Under the pieces are notes generated by a model. It had not been told where the DNA came from and did not search any database. It was given only the letters and a program-made list of their open reading frames with translations. 64,000 nt of DNA, from the NCBI GenBank assembly GCA_965249965.1, contig OZ252262.1:1178001-1242000 (forward strand), read 5' to 3'. The DNA comes from HXMU1420-13 sp965249965. Its GTDB lineage: Bacteria; Bacteroidota; Rhodothermia; Balneolales; Balneolaceae. Position numbers and translations under genes: made by a program. Below are positions 16,095-26,464 of the stretch, piece after piece. Every line of letters begins with the position of its first letter. Position 1 is the first letter of the stretch.

Positions 16095-18086
16095 TTGCAA
16101 ATAAAAAATCATCCACATACCGCCTGTATACTACTTCTTCTTATTGCAGCGGTGTTCCCCAATTCTCTGATTTTTGCACAAAATTCCAACACTGATGGTA
16201 GAATATGGGATGTAGAAATTGAAGGCAATGAGCGTTTCGAAGACCTGGTTATCAAAAGGTATATTGCAAACCAGAGGCCTTCTTTTTGGCAAAGAATTTC
16301 CGGAACTGTTGAAGCGGGAATGGTGATTGACCCTTTTGAAATTCGAAGAGATGCCATCAGAATTGAGCGTTTTTATCAACGGCGAGGTTTCCCGAAAGCC
16401 ACAGTAAAATATGAATTACGCGAAGGTTCATCAGACAATCGAAAAATTCTTGTGTTTTTGGTGGAGGAAAATGATCCATTAAGAATTGGTACCGTTGATT
16501 TCGAAATGTTCACAGATGAGAAAGACCGTTTAATCATCGAAGATAATAGAGATTACCAACGGGCAATTGCCAGACTCCCTTTTCGGGAGGGGCGTCGGTT
16601 TCAAAGTATCGAAGAAGCTGAAGTTATTGGTACACTGCGGCAGGTAATGGCAAATATTGGATATTTTTATGCCGTAATTGAAGTTGATTTCGAAATTGAT
16701 ACTCTTTCAAGTAGAGCAGATATCACGATCAAAAATACACCGGGACCGCGGACTACAATAAATTCCATTAGTGTGGTAGGCGCCGAGACTTTAAGTGATC
16801 GATTAATAATCCGTGAAACTGGTTTAAATGTTGGCGGCTTATACTCCGAAGAGAATATGCGCGAAGCACAAAGGGAAGTGTTTAAGCATCATCTATTCCG
16901 GCTGGCATTGGTCTCGTATCCGGATCAACCCAAAGATTCTACACTGGATGTACAACTTAGGGTGAAAGAATTACCCTTGAGATCCTTTAGAGTTCGAGCC
17001 GGGGCTGGCGACTTTGATCGGTTGGATGAAAAATTGGCCTTCGATAATTTTTGGAAACTATTTCGTGTACAATCAACCTGGGTGTATCGAAATCTGGGCG
17101 GATCGGGAACACAATTTAGTTCCAGAATTAAACTCTCGTTCTATGAAACTATACTAAGTTCCGAGTTTCTATTCCCTTACGTTTTTAATACAAAAAGCAG
17201 CTTCACGGTAAGTCCATTTATTGAAAATAGAATTGAGCCGGCGTACTCCATTACAACAGGTGGTTTGATAAACTCGCTTGGGTATGAATACAATAGAAAT
17301 CTTACCGGTACTTTTTCGTACGAGTTCGCACTTAACAATGAGTACGACATCGCTAATGAAAGAAATTTAGAGGTCACCGAAATTTTACCAGATAGTGTTT
17401 TAAGCTATAATATTTCCAGTTTTTCGGTTAATCTATATTATGCAAATGGATTAAGCAGGGGGCGGCGCGGGTGGATTGTACAACCCTATTTGGAACTTTC
17501 TGGCTTATTCGGCGAATCCAGTTTTTCTTTTCAAAAAGCAGCCTTTGATGTAAGAAAATACACCGAAATATCTCGAAAATTGGTGCTGGCTACGCGCGTT
17601 CAGGCTGGTGCAATTTATTATGCCAAACAAGATTCGCTACCTGCGGATATTGAGTTTTATGCGGGAGGAACAAATTCGGTGCGTGGATATTCCAGAAACG
17701 ATCTGGGACCTAAACGAGCTTTTATCGTTCAAAGTGAAGAACCTAATGTGGAAGATAGAGTGAACTTTGTTCCGATAGGTGGAAAAGCATTTTTCACTTT
17801 CAATCTGGAATTACGCCAACGATTGGATAAACTTATTAAGGGATTTGGGATTGCAGCATTTTTAGATGGAGGTCAGGTTTGGAGTAGTACAAAAACAATT
17901 GATGAAAGAGAGATACAGTATAGTACCGGTGCAGGATTGCGCTATCAAACACCAATTGGTCCTATTCGGATTGATTTCGGTTATAAGTTAAATCCCTCTG
18001 ATTTTGATTTAGAATTGTTACCAGGGTTTACTACCGAACCTGCCCGGCGTTGGCGGATTCATTTTAGTATAGGGCAGGCATTTTAA
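16095..18086 (+). CDS. tamA: TamA/BamA family outer-membrane assembly protein
   Basis: 663 residues starting at TTG, with a signal peptide (about 1-29). POTRA-type domains cover about 35-300 (WDVEIEGNERFEDLVIKRYI; INSISVVGAETLSDRLIIRETGL), then a 16-strand surface-antigen barrel ending SIGQAF with an aromatic last residue. The conserved loop motif VRGYSRNDLGP is present. The stop codon shares its last A with the ATG of the TamB-like gene, so the two are translationally coupled. Together they should move phospholipid and/or help insert outer-membrane proteins. The main BamA must be elsewhere. Confidence 0.85.
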   Translation: MQIKNHPHTACILLLLIAAVFPNSLIFAQNSNTDGRIWDVEIEGNERFEDLVIKRYIANQRPSFWQRISGTVEAGMVIDPFEIRRDAIRIERFYQRRGFPKATVKYELREGSSDNRKILVFLVEENDPLRIGTVDFEMFTDEKDRLIIEDNRDYQRAIARLPFREGRRFQSIEEAEVIGTLRQVMANIGYFYAVIEVDFEIDTLSSRADITIKNTPGPRTTINSISVVGAETLSDRLIIRETGLNVGGLYSEENMREAQREVFKHHLFRLALVSYPDQPKDSTLDVQLRVKELPLRSFRVRAGAGDFDRLDEKLAFDNFWKLFRVQSTWVYRNLGGSGTQFSSRIKLSFYETILSSEFLFPYVFNTKSSFTVSPFIENRIEPAYSITTGGLINSLGYEYNRNLTGTFSYEFALNNEYDIANERNLEVTEILPDSVLSYNISSFSVNLYYANGLSRGRRGWIVQPYLELSGLFGESSFSFQKAAFDVRKYTEISRKLVLATRVQAGAIYYAKQDSLPADIEFYAGGTNSVRGYSRNDLGPKRAFIVQSEEPNVEDRVNFVPIGGKAFFTFNLELRQRLDKLIKGFGIAAFLDGGQVWSSTKTIDEREIQYSTGAGLRYQTPIGPIRIDFGYKLNPSDFDLELLPGFTTEPARRWRIHFSIGQAF

Positions 18087-21000
18087 TGGAAAATCAAGGG
18101 TCAAATATCGCCAAGTGGCTGAAAATGGTTCTCTGGAGCATTGTTGCGATTGCAATGTTGGGAGTGACTCTCCGATTTTCACTGAAAACTCAACTCGTAT
18201 TAGAGTTCATTGCATCTAACATCGAAACCACAGCCTCAGATGAACCAGGTTTTGATCTTCAAATTGGAGGTATTTCGGGAGACGCATGGAATATGCTGGA
18301 ACTAGATGACGTAGAAATTTCTTCTGATTTTTATAACGTTCAACTCGATGAAATCAGCATGAAATATGCTTTAAGAGAGGTAATTTTCAGCAATGTATTT
18401 AAGGAAATATCTCTGGATGGGTCCAGATCAACAATCTGGCTGGATTCCCTTATGGCCGACTTTGAACAGAAATCTGAAGAAGACTTTACTGAAGAAGAAG
18501 TTCAATTCAGAATCGAATCATTAGTAGTAACAAATTCCAATTTCACCATACAATCTGGTAATTACTTGCCTGACTCTACAGCTTCAATAAAAAGTCTGAC
18601 ATTGTTGGGGGCTATATCGAATGAAACTGTTAGCTCAATTACTATCAAAAAATTGGATTTTGAAATAGAAACGGAAAGCATTCCAGAAGAAATATCTGTA
18701 CAACTTGGTGGTGCACTATCAGATAATCAGGTTGATTTGAGCGAAATAATTATAGGAGTAGGTTCGTCGTTAATAACCGGATCTTTCAGTGTGAACACCG
18801 AAGATCAAACGATTGGCGCCGAACTTGAATCACCGAATACGAAACCTGTTGATCTTGGATTAAATGAGAAAATGTTTGAGATAGAACCTATCGATGCTTC
18901 TTTAACAATCGAGGGAAGCTTCGGGGATTTCAGCCTTTCCCTAAATTTGGATAGTCCCCAGCTACACAATGGAAACGTATCTGTAGATATACAGTACAGC
19001 GATGAGTTTTCGATTAAGTCATTGGAGGTATCAGCAGATTACATTAATACGTTCGATATGTTTGATTCACTCCAAATTGTTGGTGGACCAATTTCATTTG
19101 AAAGCTCGGGTTTGATTGTTGGTTTTGATGAAGAAAACGCGTTTGATTTTAAGGGAGGATTATCAAATCTGGAAATCAATGAACTTGGCTTAGAAAATAT
19201 GATGTTTTCCGGTTCACAGACGCAAAATCAACTGGAAAGTCAGGTTCAACTAAAAGGTGTTAACGGCGAAACCATAGAAGCCAAATTTGACGCCGATTCA
19301 CTTTTTGCTGAACACCCAAATTGGGAAATGGAATATTTTATTCAACGGTTCGATCCGAGCATGTTTTATGGGCAAGCTCTTACATCAGACATTACTGCTT
19401 CTGGTAAAATTGAGAGTTCCTCTTTTTCAATTCCTGATTCGGCGGTACATATCACGATTAAAAATATAAATCCGAATACAGGCGAAAGCATCCCGTGGAT
19501 TGTTGATGAACAGCAAATTGATAAGGTTGAAGGATCTTTCGAAGTAAGTTTAGATCGGTTTTTAGCCGAATCTACTGTTAAAATTGCCTCTGGTTCCATT
19601 GATGTACATATACAGGCATTTAATCCATTTGATGAAACGCTTGAATACACGTATCAACTGAATGTAGACGAGTTTGATGCGGGTGCCATTGTTATGTTTG
19701 CAGGAAATAATACCAGGTTAAACGGTGAGTTTTATGGAATTGGAAAAGGGGTAGATCCCACCACAGCAAATCTTTTTGGCACAATGATGTTTGAGGAAAG
19801 CGCAATTAATGGAGCTAACATTGAGTCATTCAAGGCTTCGGTGCTTTATGACTCCGGTATTATCAACATCCGCGAGGGAAATTTACAAAGTGAAATTGCA
19901 GCTGGATCAATCTCTGGGCAACGAGATATTTTTGATATTACAAATCCTGAAAATCAGTTTAACCTCGATCTCCAAATTAAAAATCTGGCCCCATTAGCTG
20001 GATTTTTCGGGCTGTCGTATTTATCTGCAAACGGGTCGCTAAAGGGGGCTGTATCCCAAAATACAGATGGCGATTTAATTGGGAATTTTGATCTGAATCT
20101 GGAAAAAGTTCAAGTTGATTCTTCCTTCGAAGCAAAATCTGTGGTTGGGTTTTCTGCGTTAGAAATAGCTGATAGAAAGGTGTTTAATGCAAATATTGGG
20201 ATCGTGGAGCCAATAATTTCCGGAATTACATTTCAGGATATCCTCATGCAAACAAATGGATTTGTTTCAGAGGATTCTTTGGCAGCTTTATTCGATCTCA
20301 CCGTGATAGGAAGCGAGCGAGGCAGATTAATTCAGAGAGGATCTGTGCACAAAGATTTTGAGGCAGAATTGACAGACATACAATTTCAACAATTTGATTT
20401 CGAATCAACAGATTCTGATTTAAGGTTGCAACAGCCGTTTAATGTCAGGGTTTTTAAGGATGCATTTGGTACAGATACGTTGAGACTTTCAGCCGAAGAT
20501 GGTGCTTTTCTTGAGTTCTCGATTCCTTTTGCTGGAGAAACTGAGCAGATGGCATTTATACTTGGCGAAGAATTCAACACGGGCTTGATTCAGGAAATAA
20601 TTTTTGGTGAGCGTTATTTCGATGGTATTGCCTCCGGTGAGATTTTTTATCACCAAACACCAGGGGATGTAATTGGTAGTGGAAGCGCAAAACTTGATGA
20701 AATTTATTATATGGGCGCCTCTGCAGATAGTCTTTTATTTGGTTTTGATATCATCAACGAGCGATTGAGTATGGCCGGAAATCTATACTGGGATGGTATA
20801 CCTTCAATTACTGGGTGGGCAGATTTCCCGTTTGTGATACATAAGGAAGAATTTGACGAAGAATTTTTTAACCGACCGGTGCGCGGAGAATTGGAAATGA
20901 GATCTACCAATTTAGCACAATTTGATAGTTTATTGGCAAATCTGGGATATGAAAATACAAGTGGGATTGTGCATCTTTCTGGTACAATGTCAGGACAAGC

Positions 21001-22534
21001 GGGCACGCCTTCATTTACGGGCTTAGTTGAAATTGATGACCCTATTTTATCAGGAATTCCGGTCGACCGCCTCTCGGCAGAGTTTAATTACAGTAATCCC
21101 GATAAAGAGATTGTGCTACAGAGTGAGATATATGCTCAAAACACGAGTGTTGCTGAGTTAAATATCGAATACCCATTCAATTTAGACTTCAGGACGTTCG
21201 AATTAATCCTCCCTGATGAGCAGGATATTATTGAAATTAGTGCCATAACCAACGACCTCAATCTTGCAATATTTAATGATTTTGTAGATCCCCTATATAT
21301 GAAATCGATGCGTGGCAGGTTGAATGTCAATCTGGATTTTAATGGACCGTTAGGAAACATAAAACCCTATGGTTATTTCAATTTACGGGGTGGTTATTTG
21401 GAAGTACCCATTTTAGGAATTCAGCTCAAAAATATGGCCATGCAACTGGATGTAAACGAGAACGAGCTAACGGTTAGCAGAGTGTATGCAGAAAGTGGAC
21501 GGGGAAGAGTAAATGCAACCGGGACCTCAACTTTAAATGGGATAATTCCAGACGAAATTGATCTCAAAGTTGATTCAAGGTTGTTTCAAATTGCCAATAA
21601 CAGAGATATGCGAATGACTGTGGATGTAAATGCGGCGATGAATGGAACTGCAAAACAACCTAATATTTTGGGCGATATTCTCGTAAATAGTGGATTTTAT
21701 ATGGTGCCAAATTTTGGGGAAGAAGCCATTGAAGAAATTGTACTAGAAGATGAATGGGTAAATAATTTTGTTCCTTTCGATTCCTTAAAAATTGATATGA
21801 GCCTTGAGCTAAAACGGGACTTTTATATCAGAAGCAGAGATTTTCTGGACATGGAATTTGAACCTAAGGGCATACTAGAAATATCAAAAGAACGCTCTGA
21901 AGATGCTTTGCTGTTTGGAAGCCTAAACGTATCTGATGGTTATATTCGACCTCTTGGAAAACGCTTTACGGTAGAAGAAGGAACCCTTTCTTTTATTGGG
22001 GATTATGAAAACCCCGAACTGGATATACGCAGCGCATATATTCCTCAAACGCGCCAAAAAGGGGAGTCTGTAGTTCTTTACTATTTAATTACGGGCACCA
22101 GGTACGATCCGGAATTTTCTTTTGAAAGCGATCCATTTATGGAACAAGAAAATGTGATTTGTTATGTGTTATTCAATCAGCCTTGCTATGCCCTAGATTC
22201 TTGGCAAAGTGTATTTACAAAGGGCAATGATACTCAGGCATTTCAGGCATTAACCGATGTGTTAATCGACGAAATTGAAACCATCGCTACTCGCGAATTA
22301 GGGGTGGATATTGTACAAATCGACAATTCTGGTCAAAATGGAGCTACGGCTATACGCACCGGGTGGTACTTAAATGAACGGACGTTTTTTACTATAGTAA
22401 ACGAACTTACAAGCTCCACTCCAAAAACACTTTTTATACTGGAGTATCTGTTAAGCGAGAATTGGGATTTAATAATAACTCAGGGAGATGATGCACGTCA
22501 GGGAATTGATGTGCGATATCAATTCGATTATTGA
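18086..22534 (+). CDS. tamB: TamB-like translocation and assembly protein (DUF490)
   Basis: 1482 residues. A short cytoplasmic start and a membrane anchor (about 13-33) are followed by a long run of beta-strand-rich, AsmA/TamB-type repeats, and then the DUF490 C-terminal domain (about 1130-1480) ending in RYQFDY. Proteins of this group form a hydrophobic groove spanning the periplasm and carry lipids to the outer membrane with a TamA partner. The one-base overlap with the upstream TamA-like gene fits that pairing. The last 7 bases overlap the convergent MBL hydrolase gene. Confidence 0.88.
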   Translation: MENQGSNIAKWLKMVLWSIVAIAMLGVTLRFSLKTQLVLEFIASNIETTASDEPGFDLQIGGISGDAWNMLELDDVEISSDFYNVQLDEISMKYALREVIFSNVFKEISLDGSRSTIWLDSLMADFEQKSEEDFTEEEVQFRIESLVVTNSNFTIQSGNYLPDSTASIKSLTLLGAISNETVSSITIKKLDFEIETESIPEEISVQLGGALSDNQVDLSEIIIGVGSSLITGSFSVNTEDQTIGAELESPNTKPVDLGLNEKMFEIEPIDASLTIEGSFGDFSLSLNLDSPQLHNGNVSVDIQYSDEFSIKSLEVSADYINTFDMFDSLQIVGGPISFESSGLIVGFDEENAFDFKGGLSNLEINELGLENMMFSGSQTQNQLESQVQLKGVNGETIEAKFDADSLFAEHPNWEMEYFIQRFDPSMFYGQALTSDITASGKIESSSFSIPDSAVHITIKNINPNTGESIPWIVDEQQIDKVEGSFEVSLDRFLAESTVKIASGSIDVHIQAFNPFDETLEYTYQLNVDEFDAGAIVMFAGNNTRLNGEFYGIGKGVDPTTANLFGTMMFEESAINGANIESFKASVLYDSGIINIREGNLQSEIAAGSISGQRDIFDITNPENQFNLDLQIKNLAPLAGFFGLSYLSANGSLKGAVSQNTDGDLIGNFDLNLEKVQVDSSFEAKSVVGFSALEIADRKVFNANIGIVEPIISGITFQDILMQTNGFVSEDSLAALFDLTVIGSERGRLIQRGSVHKDFEAELTDIQFQQFDFESTDSDLRLQQPFNVRVFKDAFGTDTLRLSAEDGAFLEFSIPFAGETEQMAFILGEEFNTGLIQEIIFGERYFDGIASGEIFYHQTPGDVIGSGSAKLDEIYYMGASADSLLFGFDIINERLSMAGNLYWDGIPSITGWADFPFVIHKEEFDEEFFNRPVRGELEMRSTNLAQFDSLLANLGYENTSGIVHLSGTMSGQAGTPSFTGLVEIDDPILSGIPVDRLSAEFNYSNPDKEIVLQSEIYAQNTSVAELNIEYPFNLDFRTFELILPDEQDIIEISAITNDLNLAIFNDFVDPLYMKSMRGRLNVNLDFNGPLGNIKPYGYFNLRGGYLEVPILGIQLKNMAMQLDVNENELTVSRVYAESGRGRVNATGTSTLNGIIPDEIDLKVDSRLFQIANNRDMRMTVDVNAAMNGTAKQPNILGDILVNSGFYMVPNFGEEAIEEIVLEDEWVNNFVPFDSLKIDMSLELKRDFYIRSRDFLDMEFEPKGILEISKERSEDALLFGSLNVSDGYIRPLGKRFTVEEGTLSFIGDYENPELDIRSAYIPQTRQKGESVVLYYLITGTRYDPEFSFESDPFMEQENVICYVLFNQPCYALDSWQSVFTKGNDTQAFQALTDVLIDEIETIATRELGVDIVQIDNSGQNGATAIRTGWYLNERTFFTIVNELTSSTPKTLFILEYLLSENWDLIITQGDDARQGIDVRYQFDY

Positions 22535-23436
22535 TTAGTCAATTCATCGTAAGCGGTGTTCGTTTGAAAATCGAGCCCTAAGAACCAGCCTTCGAAAGCA
22601 AATTCTTCAAAACCCGGAAGTACCTCTGTAGTAGCAATTTCTTCCTTCGATTTGCCTTCGTCGATGCCTTTTTGCACAAAGCTCAAAAGTTCTTCAAGAA
22701 AGTTACTCATTACCAGTACATCGCCTTTTGAACCGGTAACGCCAAATTTTGGATTTCCGTGACCGAAGATATAGATAGCATCGTTAGGTAAATCGTCAGC
22801 AGTTGAGCGAAGTACATTCACCCAATTTCTGATATTTGCACCTGCACCCGGATCAATGAACGGATATGCCCGATTAAAAACTAAATCGCCCATGTGTGCT
22901 ACATTCGCATTCTCAAAATAAGTAACAGTGTCACCACCAGTATGCGCATTTCCGTAATACGTTAAATGTACTTTTTCATTTCCAACATCCTGGCTCCATT
23001 TGTCGGAATAGGTCATATCTGCATAAACCTGAGCATCAACAGTCTCCTGTCCACGTCGTTCAGCAGCAGCTTTCTGATACCCCGGAACATTTTCATGAGC
23101 CACTATATGAGTTGCAAAATCTTTAAAGGCGGTATTGCCCGCAGTGTGATCGCCATGGTGATGAGAATTGATTAAATAATCCATGCCCCGACTAGACATC
23201 TCTTTCATTCCTGCAACAAAATTTGCGGCAGTTTCCGGATACTGTGAATCTACAGCTACTAAAGCGTCGTTGTTCATCATCCAGCCAATAGTGCCTCCAC
23301 GTTCGGTGTACATTCCAACTCCTCTTCGAATTTCGGTAAAGTTTGAACGTCGGAAAGAGTATGCAAAAGCGTTTATTGGTAAAATGGTTGCTGCGCCAAG
23401 TAGAGCAGAATTGCGAAGAAAATCAGATCGTTTCAT
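22528..23436 (-). CDS. MBL-fold metallo-hydrolase, exported
   Basis: 302 residues. The N-terminus (MKRSDFLRNSALLGAATILPINAFA) resembles a Tat signal, with KR in place of RR. The metal motif is NSHHHGDHTAG (HxHxDH), with further His/Asp ligands in NAHTGGDTV (His) and HMGDLVFN (Asp), and a late GHGNPKFG. This is the metallo-beta-lactamase fold with a full binuclear site. The substrate is unknown. It is 20 bp after YitT on the same strand and is probably the last gene of a three-gene transcript. Confidence 0.88.
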   Translation of the reverse strand: MKRSDFLRNSALLGAATILPINAFAYSFRRSNFTEIRRGVGMYTERGGTIGWMMNNDALVAVDSQYPETAANFVAGMKEMSSRGMDYLINSHHHGDHTAGNTAFKDFATHIVAHENVPGYQKAAAERRGQETVDAQVYADMTYSDKWSQDVGNEKVHLTYYGNAHTGGDTVTYFENANVAHMGDLVFNRAYPFIDPGAGANIRNWVNVLRSTADDLPNDAIYIFGHGNPKFGVTGSKGDVLVMSNFLEELLSFVQKGIDEGKSKEEIATTEVLPGFEEFAFEGWFLGLDFQTNTAYDELTNQ

Positions 23437-23456
23437 ATTGCCTAAGATTTAGAGTA

Positions 23457-24092
23457 TTAATCAAGTGATGCCAAATAGCGACCCTTAACAAAGTTAATAG
23501 CTAACAAAAGATTTGTACATACAGCTGCTATTAATGAATAAAAGATCGACCAAATATCCACAACAAAAAATGCACAAATAATAATAGCAGAATCTACAAC
23601 CATTTGGAATCGTCCAGCGTTTACATCATGGTATTTTTGAAGATATAGAGATACAATATTTACACCACCGAGGCTGGCTTTGTGCCTGAACAACATTAAA
23701 ACGCCGGTTCCAATAACCAACCCGCCAAATATTGCACCAAAGAGTGGGTTGATTTTACCGAACTCAAAACCATGAGGAATTAACTCTGTAAATGCCGACA
23801 ATAGAAAAACGGCAAAAAATGTTTTTAAGGTAAACGGTAACCCCAATCGCCATAAGGCAAGGGTATAAAAGGGAATATTTAGAACGAAAAAAACTTCGCC
23901 AAAACTAAATGAGGTGTAATACGAGATCAAGAAAGCAAAACCAGCAGTACCACCGGTAAGAAGTTTCAGCTCTGTAAATATGGTAACGCCAAATGCTACT
24001 AACAACGATCCAATTAAAAGAGCTTGAATATCTTCGACAGGTGTGTGTTTTGTTAGTTTAGAATCAACTTCGATGGTTTTAATTCGAGCCAT
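23457..24092 (-). CDS. YitT family membrane protein
   Basis: 211 residues with five or more hydrophobic segments. The YitT/DUF161 pattern is clear: IGSLLVAFGVTIFTELKLLTGGTAG (with the GGTAG turn), FVLNIPFY, FGAIFGGLVIGTGVLMLFRHKASLGGVNI. Members are inner-membrane proteins of unknown substrate; they usually carry an extra C-terminal DUF2179 domain, which is absent here. Its ATG shares one base with the stop of the GroES-like gene upstream. Confidence 0.88.
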   Translation of the reverse strand: MARIKTIEVDSKLTKHTPVEDIQALLIGSLLVAFGVTIFTELKLLTGGTAGFAFLISYYTSFSFGEVFFVLNIPFYTLALWRLGLPFTLKTFFAVFLLSAFTELIPHGFEFGKINPLFGAIFGGLVIGTGVLMLFRHKASLGGVNIVSLYLQKYHDVNAGRFQMVVDSAIIICAFFVVDIWSIFYSLIAAVCTNLLLAINFVKGRYLASLD

Positions 24093-24463
24093 TAACTTTC
24101 TAGATCATCTCTGATCAATAACAGAATAGCAGAATGAGGAACAATCAGGTATTTTTCATCTTCAAACTCAATCTCATGTGCTCTGCTCTTTAGAAAAATT
24201 GCTAAGTCACCCTCAGTAGCTTGCATGCCGATGTACTTGGTATCCTCATGACTTTTCCACTCTTCTTCCACTTCCATATTGGGGATAGGGTATCCCGGAC
24301 CGGTTTTTAAAATATACCCGCTTTGGATTTCTTCCTTTTCTTTTACAGAGGCAGGAAGTACTAATCCGCTTCGTGTATGAGTTTCCATATCACGAGGTTT
24401 AATAAGTACGCGATCGCCTACAACAATAAATTTTTCAATCGAATTTAAATATTCTTGAATCAT
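24092..24463 (-). CDS. Divergent GroES/Cpn10-like protein
   Basis: 123 residues with the Cpn10 fold pattern: VVGDRVLIKPRDMETHTRSGLVLPASV, then IQSGYILKTGPG, EGDLAIFLKSRAHEIEFEDEKYLIVPHSAILLLI. The mobile loop region (ETHTRSGLVLPAS) looks close to that of GroES. It is longer than GroES (about 97 residues) because of an insert of about 20 residues (PNMEVEEEWKSHEDTKYIGMQA, roughly 68-90). No groEL is adjacent, so it may be a second, specialised co-chaperonin. It overlaps the YitT gene by one base. Confidence 0.75.
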   Translation of the reverse strand: MIQEYLNSIEKFIVVGDRVLIKPRDMETHTRSGLVLPASVKEKEEIQSGYILKTGPGYPIPNMEVEEEWKSHEDTKYIGMQATEGDLAIFLKSRAHEIEFEDEKYLIVPHSAILLLIRDDLES

Positions 24464-24546
24464 TGTGTTCTTTTCTTCGAAAATAGGAAATTAAATAGTT
24501 CAAAAATGCGTCTGATAAACTGCAATCTTAAAGCCATCATTCTATC

Positions 24547-25401
24547 ATGAAAAATAAATTATGCATAATTACAGGGGCCAATGCAGGAATTGGTTTAGAA
24601 ACAGCTAAAGAACTAGCTCATCAGGGTGCATTTATTGTGATGGTCTGCCGAAATGAGGATAAAGCAATCGCCGCGAAAAAAGCCATTCAGCAAGAAACAC
24701 CGAGTGCCGGCATTGATATCATCCTGTGCGATTTTTCTAGTCAGGATGAGATTAGAAAAGCAGCTTCAGATATTTTATCCAAATATGAGAAGATTGACAT
24801 TTTGATCAATAATCATGGCTTTATTACCAATACTTTTGAAGAAACTGTAGATGGATATGAATCGATTTTTGCAGTAAATCACCTGGGATATTTCCTCTTC
24901 ACGAATTTACTACTGCCAACCATGTTAAATTCCGGCGCGGCACGAATAATTAATGTCGCATCCGAAGCGCATCGAAATGGAAAATTTGATCCGGAAAATC
25001 TTCAGCTTCGAAATAATTTTAACTCCTGGCAGGCCTATGGAAATTCAAAGTTATTCAATATTCTGTTCACTATTGAGTTAGCAAACCGGCTAAAGGAAAC
25101 CTCAGTTACAGCCAATTGTTTACATCCGGGAGTAGTACGCACCAAATTTGGCGAAGGCATGAATCCTTTGTTCGCCCTTTTTTGGAAGCTAGGTTCTCCG
25201 TTTATGAAATCACATCGGGATGGTGCAGAAACCACGATCTATTTGGCTACCTCAGAAGAAGTAGCTGAAGTTAACGGCGCCTATTTCTCAGATTCGAAAG
25301 TCAAAACTCCAAAAAGTCAGGCACTTGACCCCGAAGCAGCACGTGAACTTTGGAAAATAAGTGAAGAGTTGTGTGATTTAAAGCCTGAGACATTACTATG
25401 A
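24547..25401 (+). CDS. SDR family oxidoreductase
   Basis: 284 residues of the short-chain dehydrogenase family. The dinucleotide-binding motif TGANAGIG is at the N-terminus, NNHG replaces the common NNAG, the catalytic Ser lies in NVASEAHRNG, and YGNSK gives the catalytic Tyr-Lys pair. The sequence is close to the retinol-dehydrogenase-like branch (LHPGVVRTKFG). The substrate is unknown. The next gene starts four bases before its stop. Confidence 0.9.
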   Translation: MKNKLCIITGANAGIGLETAKELAHQGAFIVMVCRNEDKAIAAKKAIQQETPSAGIDIILCDFSSQDEIRKAASDILSKYEKIDILINNHGFITNTFEETVDGYESIFAVNHLGYFLFTNLLLPTMLNSGAARIINVASEAHRNGKFDPENLQLRNNFNSWQAYGNSKLFNILFTIELANRLKETSVTANCLHPGVVRTKFGEGMNPLFALFWKLGSPFMKSHRDGAETTIYLATSEEVAEVNGAYFSDSKVKTPKSQALDPEAARELWKISEELCDLKPETLL

Positions 25402-25760
25402 AAGGCAACATCTCTCACTTCGCAGCGATATTCCCATCCAAAGATCCAGAATTATTGGCAAGCTGGTATGCTGAAAAATTGGGACTTGAAATCACGTTTA
25501 AATGGGGCGAACCGGTAAATTATATTGTAACGAACCGAGAACACGCGGTGTCGATCCATTTTGTAAAATCAGAGGCTGAGACTATTCAACTGCGACAATT
25601 ATATGTGTTTTGTTATGATGTAGATGCCATCCATGCGGAGTTTAAATCAAAGGGAGTCGAATCCATGACAAGTCCCGAAGATGCCGATTATAAAATGCGG
25701 GATTTTGATCTGACCGATCCCGATGGAAATCAACTTACTTTTGGTAAAGCTCTCGAATAA
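25398..25760 (+). CDS. VOC family (glyoxalase-like) protein
   Basis: 120 residues with one glyoxalase/bleomycin-resistance (VOC) domain: ISHFAAIFPSKDPELLASWYAEKLGLEITFKW at the start, a central strand pair (VSIHFVKSEAE; LYVFCYDVDAIHAEFKSKGV) and the end FDLTDPDGNQLTFGKALE. The metal-type residues are only partly kept, so the activity is uncertain. Its ATG overlaps the SDR stop by 4 bp (ATGA), and its end abuts the convergent DUF2461 gene without a gap. Confidence 0.85.
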   Translation: MKGNISHFAAIFPSKDPELLASWYAEKLGLEITFKWGEPVNYIVTNREHAVSIHFVKSEAETIQLRQLYVFCYDVDAIHAEFKSKGVESMTSPEDADYKMRDFDLTDPDGNQLTFGKALE

Positions 25761-26426
25761 TCAATCTTCAATATGCCGGGTAAGCACTTCACTCATATAA
25801 TTGAGGAAAGGCCGAATTCCGATGAATGCTTTTATAATTTCAAAAGGGAAGTATTTCGACAAAGCCTCTTTGTCAGAAAACGATTTTGTAAAGATGAAGG
25901 CTTTGTGTCGAATCAAATCAATATTTGGATGATCTTTTGAAAACCCTTTTGGTGCGGTTTTTACTTTTTCTCCTTCTATTTCTCCCCAAATAGATCGGAA
26001 GTCTGCATCATTTAGAATCTGCCTTAATGGTTCTGCGTCATGCGCTAATTCTTCACGGATAATTTTTAAATCCGCTGACTCAGGTTGCCAAAACCCAACC
26101 GCTAAAAAAATGTTACCCGGTTCTAGATGCACATAATAACCACCTCTTAACCATTTAGTTGCTCGTTTTAGAGCTCCGGATAAACTCGTTTTATAGGGTG
26201 CTTTATTCTTGCTGAATCGAACATCTCTATAAATGCGAAATAAGGCCTTTTTCCCAGACTCTGTCTCAATATTGTCCACTTTATTCATTTCAGCAATTAA
26301 TGCATCCATAAACTCAATTACATTTTGATGTGCCGCCTGATATCGTGGTTTATGTTCTGTAAACCAATCTCGATTGTTGTTCTCTTTTAAATCTTTAAGA
26401 AATTGAAAGGTTTCTGATGATAACAT
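25761..26426 (-). CDS. DUF2461 family protein
   Basis: 221 residues matching the DUF2461/TIGR02453 pattern: FLKDLKENNNRDWFTEHKPRYQAA, LFRIYRDVRFSKNKAPYKTSLSGAL, and GGYYVHLEPGNIFLAVGFWQP. The family is widespread with no established role. No signal peptide is visible. It is convergent with the VOC gene and directly abuts it; the gene upstream on the same strand is 38 bp away. Confidence 0.9.
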   Translation of the reverse strand: MLSSETFQFLKDLKENNNRDWFTEHKPRYQAAHQNVIEFMDALIAEMNKVDNIETESGKKALFRIYRDVRFSKNKAPYKTSLSGALKRATKWLRGGYYVHLEPGNIFLAVGFWQPESADLKIIREELAHDAEPLRQILNDADFRSIWGEIEGEKVKTAPKGFSKDHPNIDLIRHKAFIFTKSFSDKEALSKYFPFEIIKAFIGIRPFLNYMSEVLTRHIED

Positions 26427-26464
26427 AATTGAAGACTTAGGGATTATAATATATAATAGACGGG

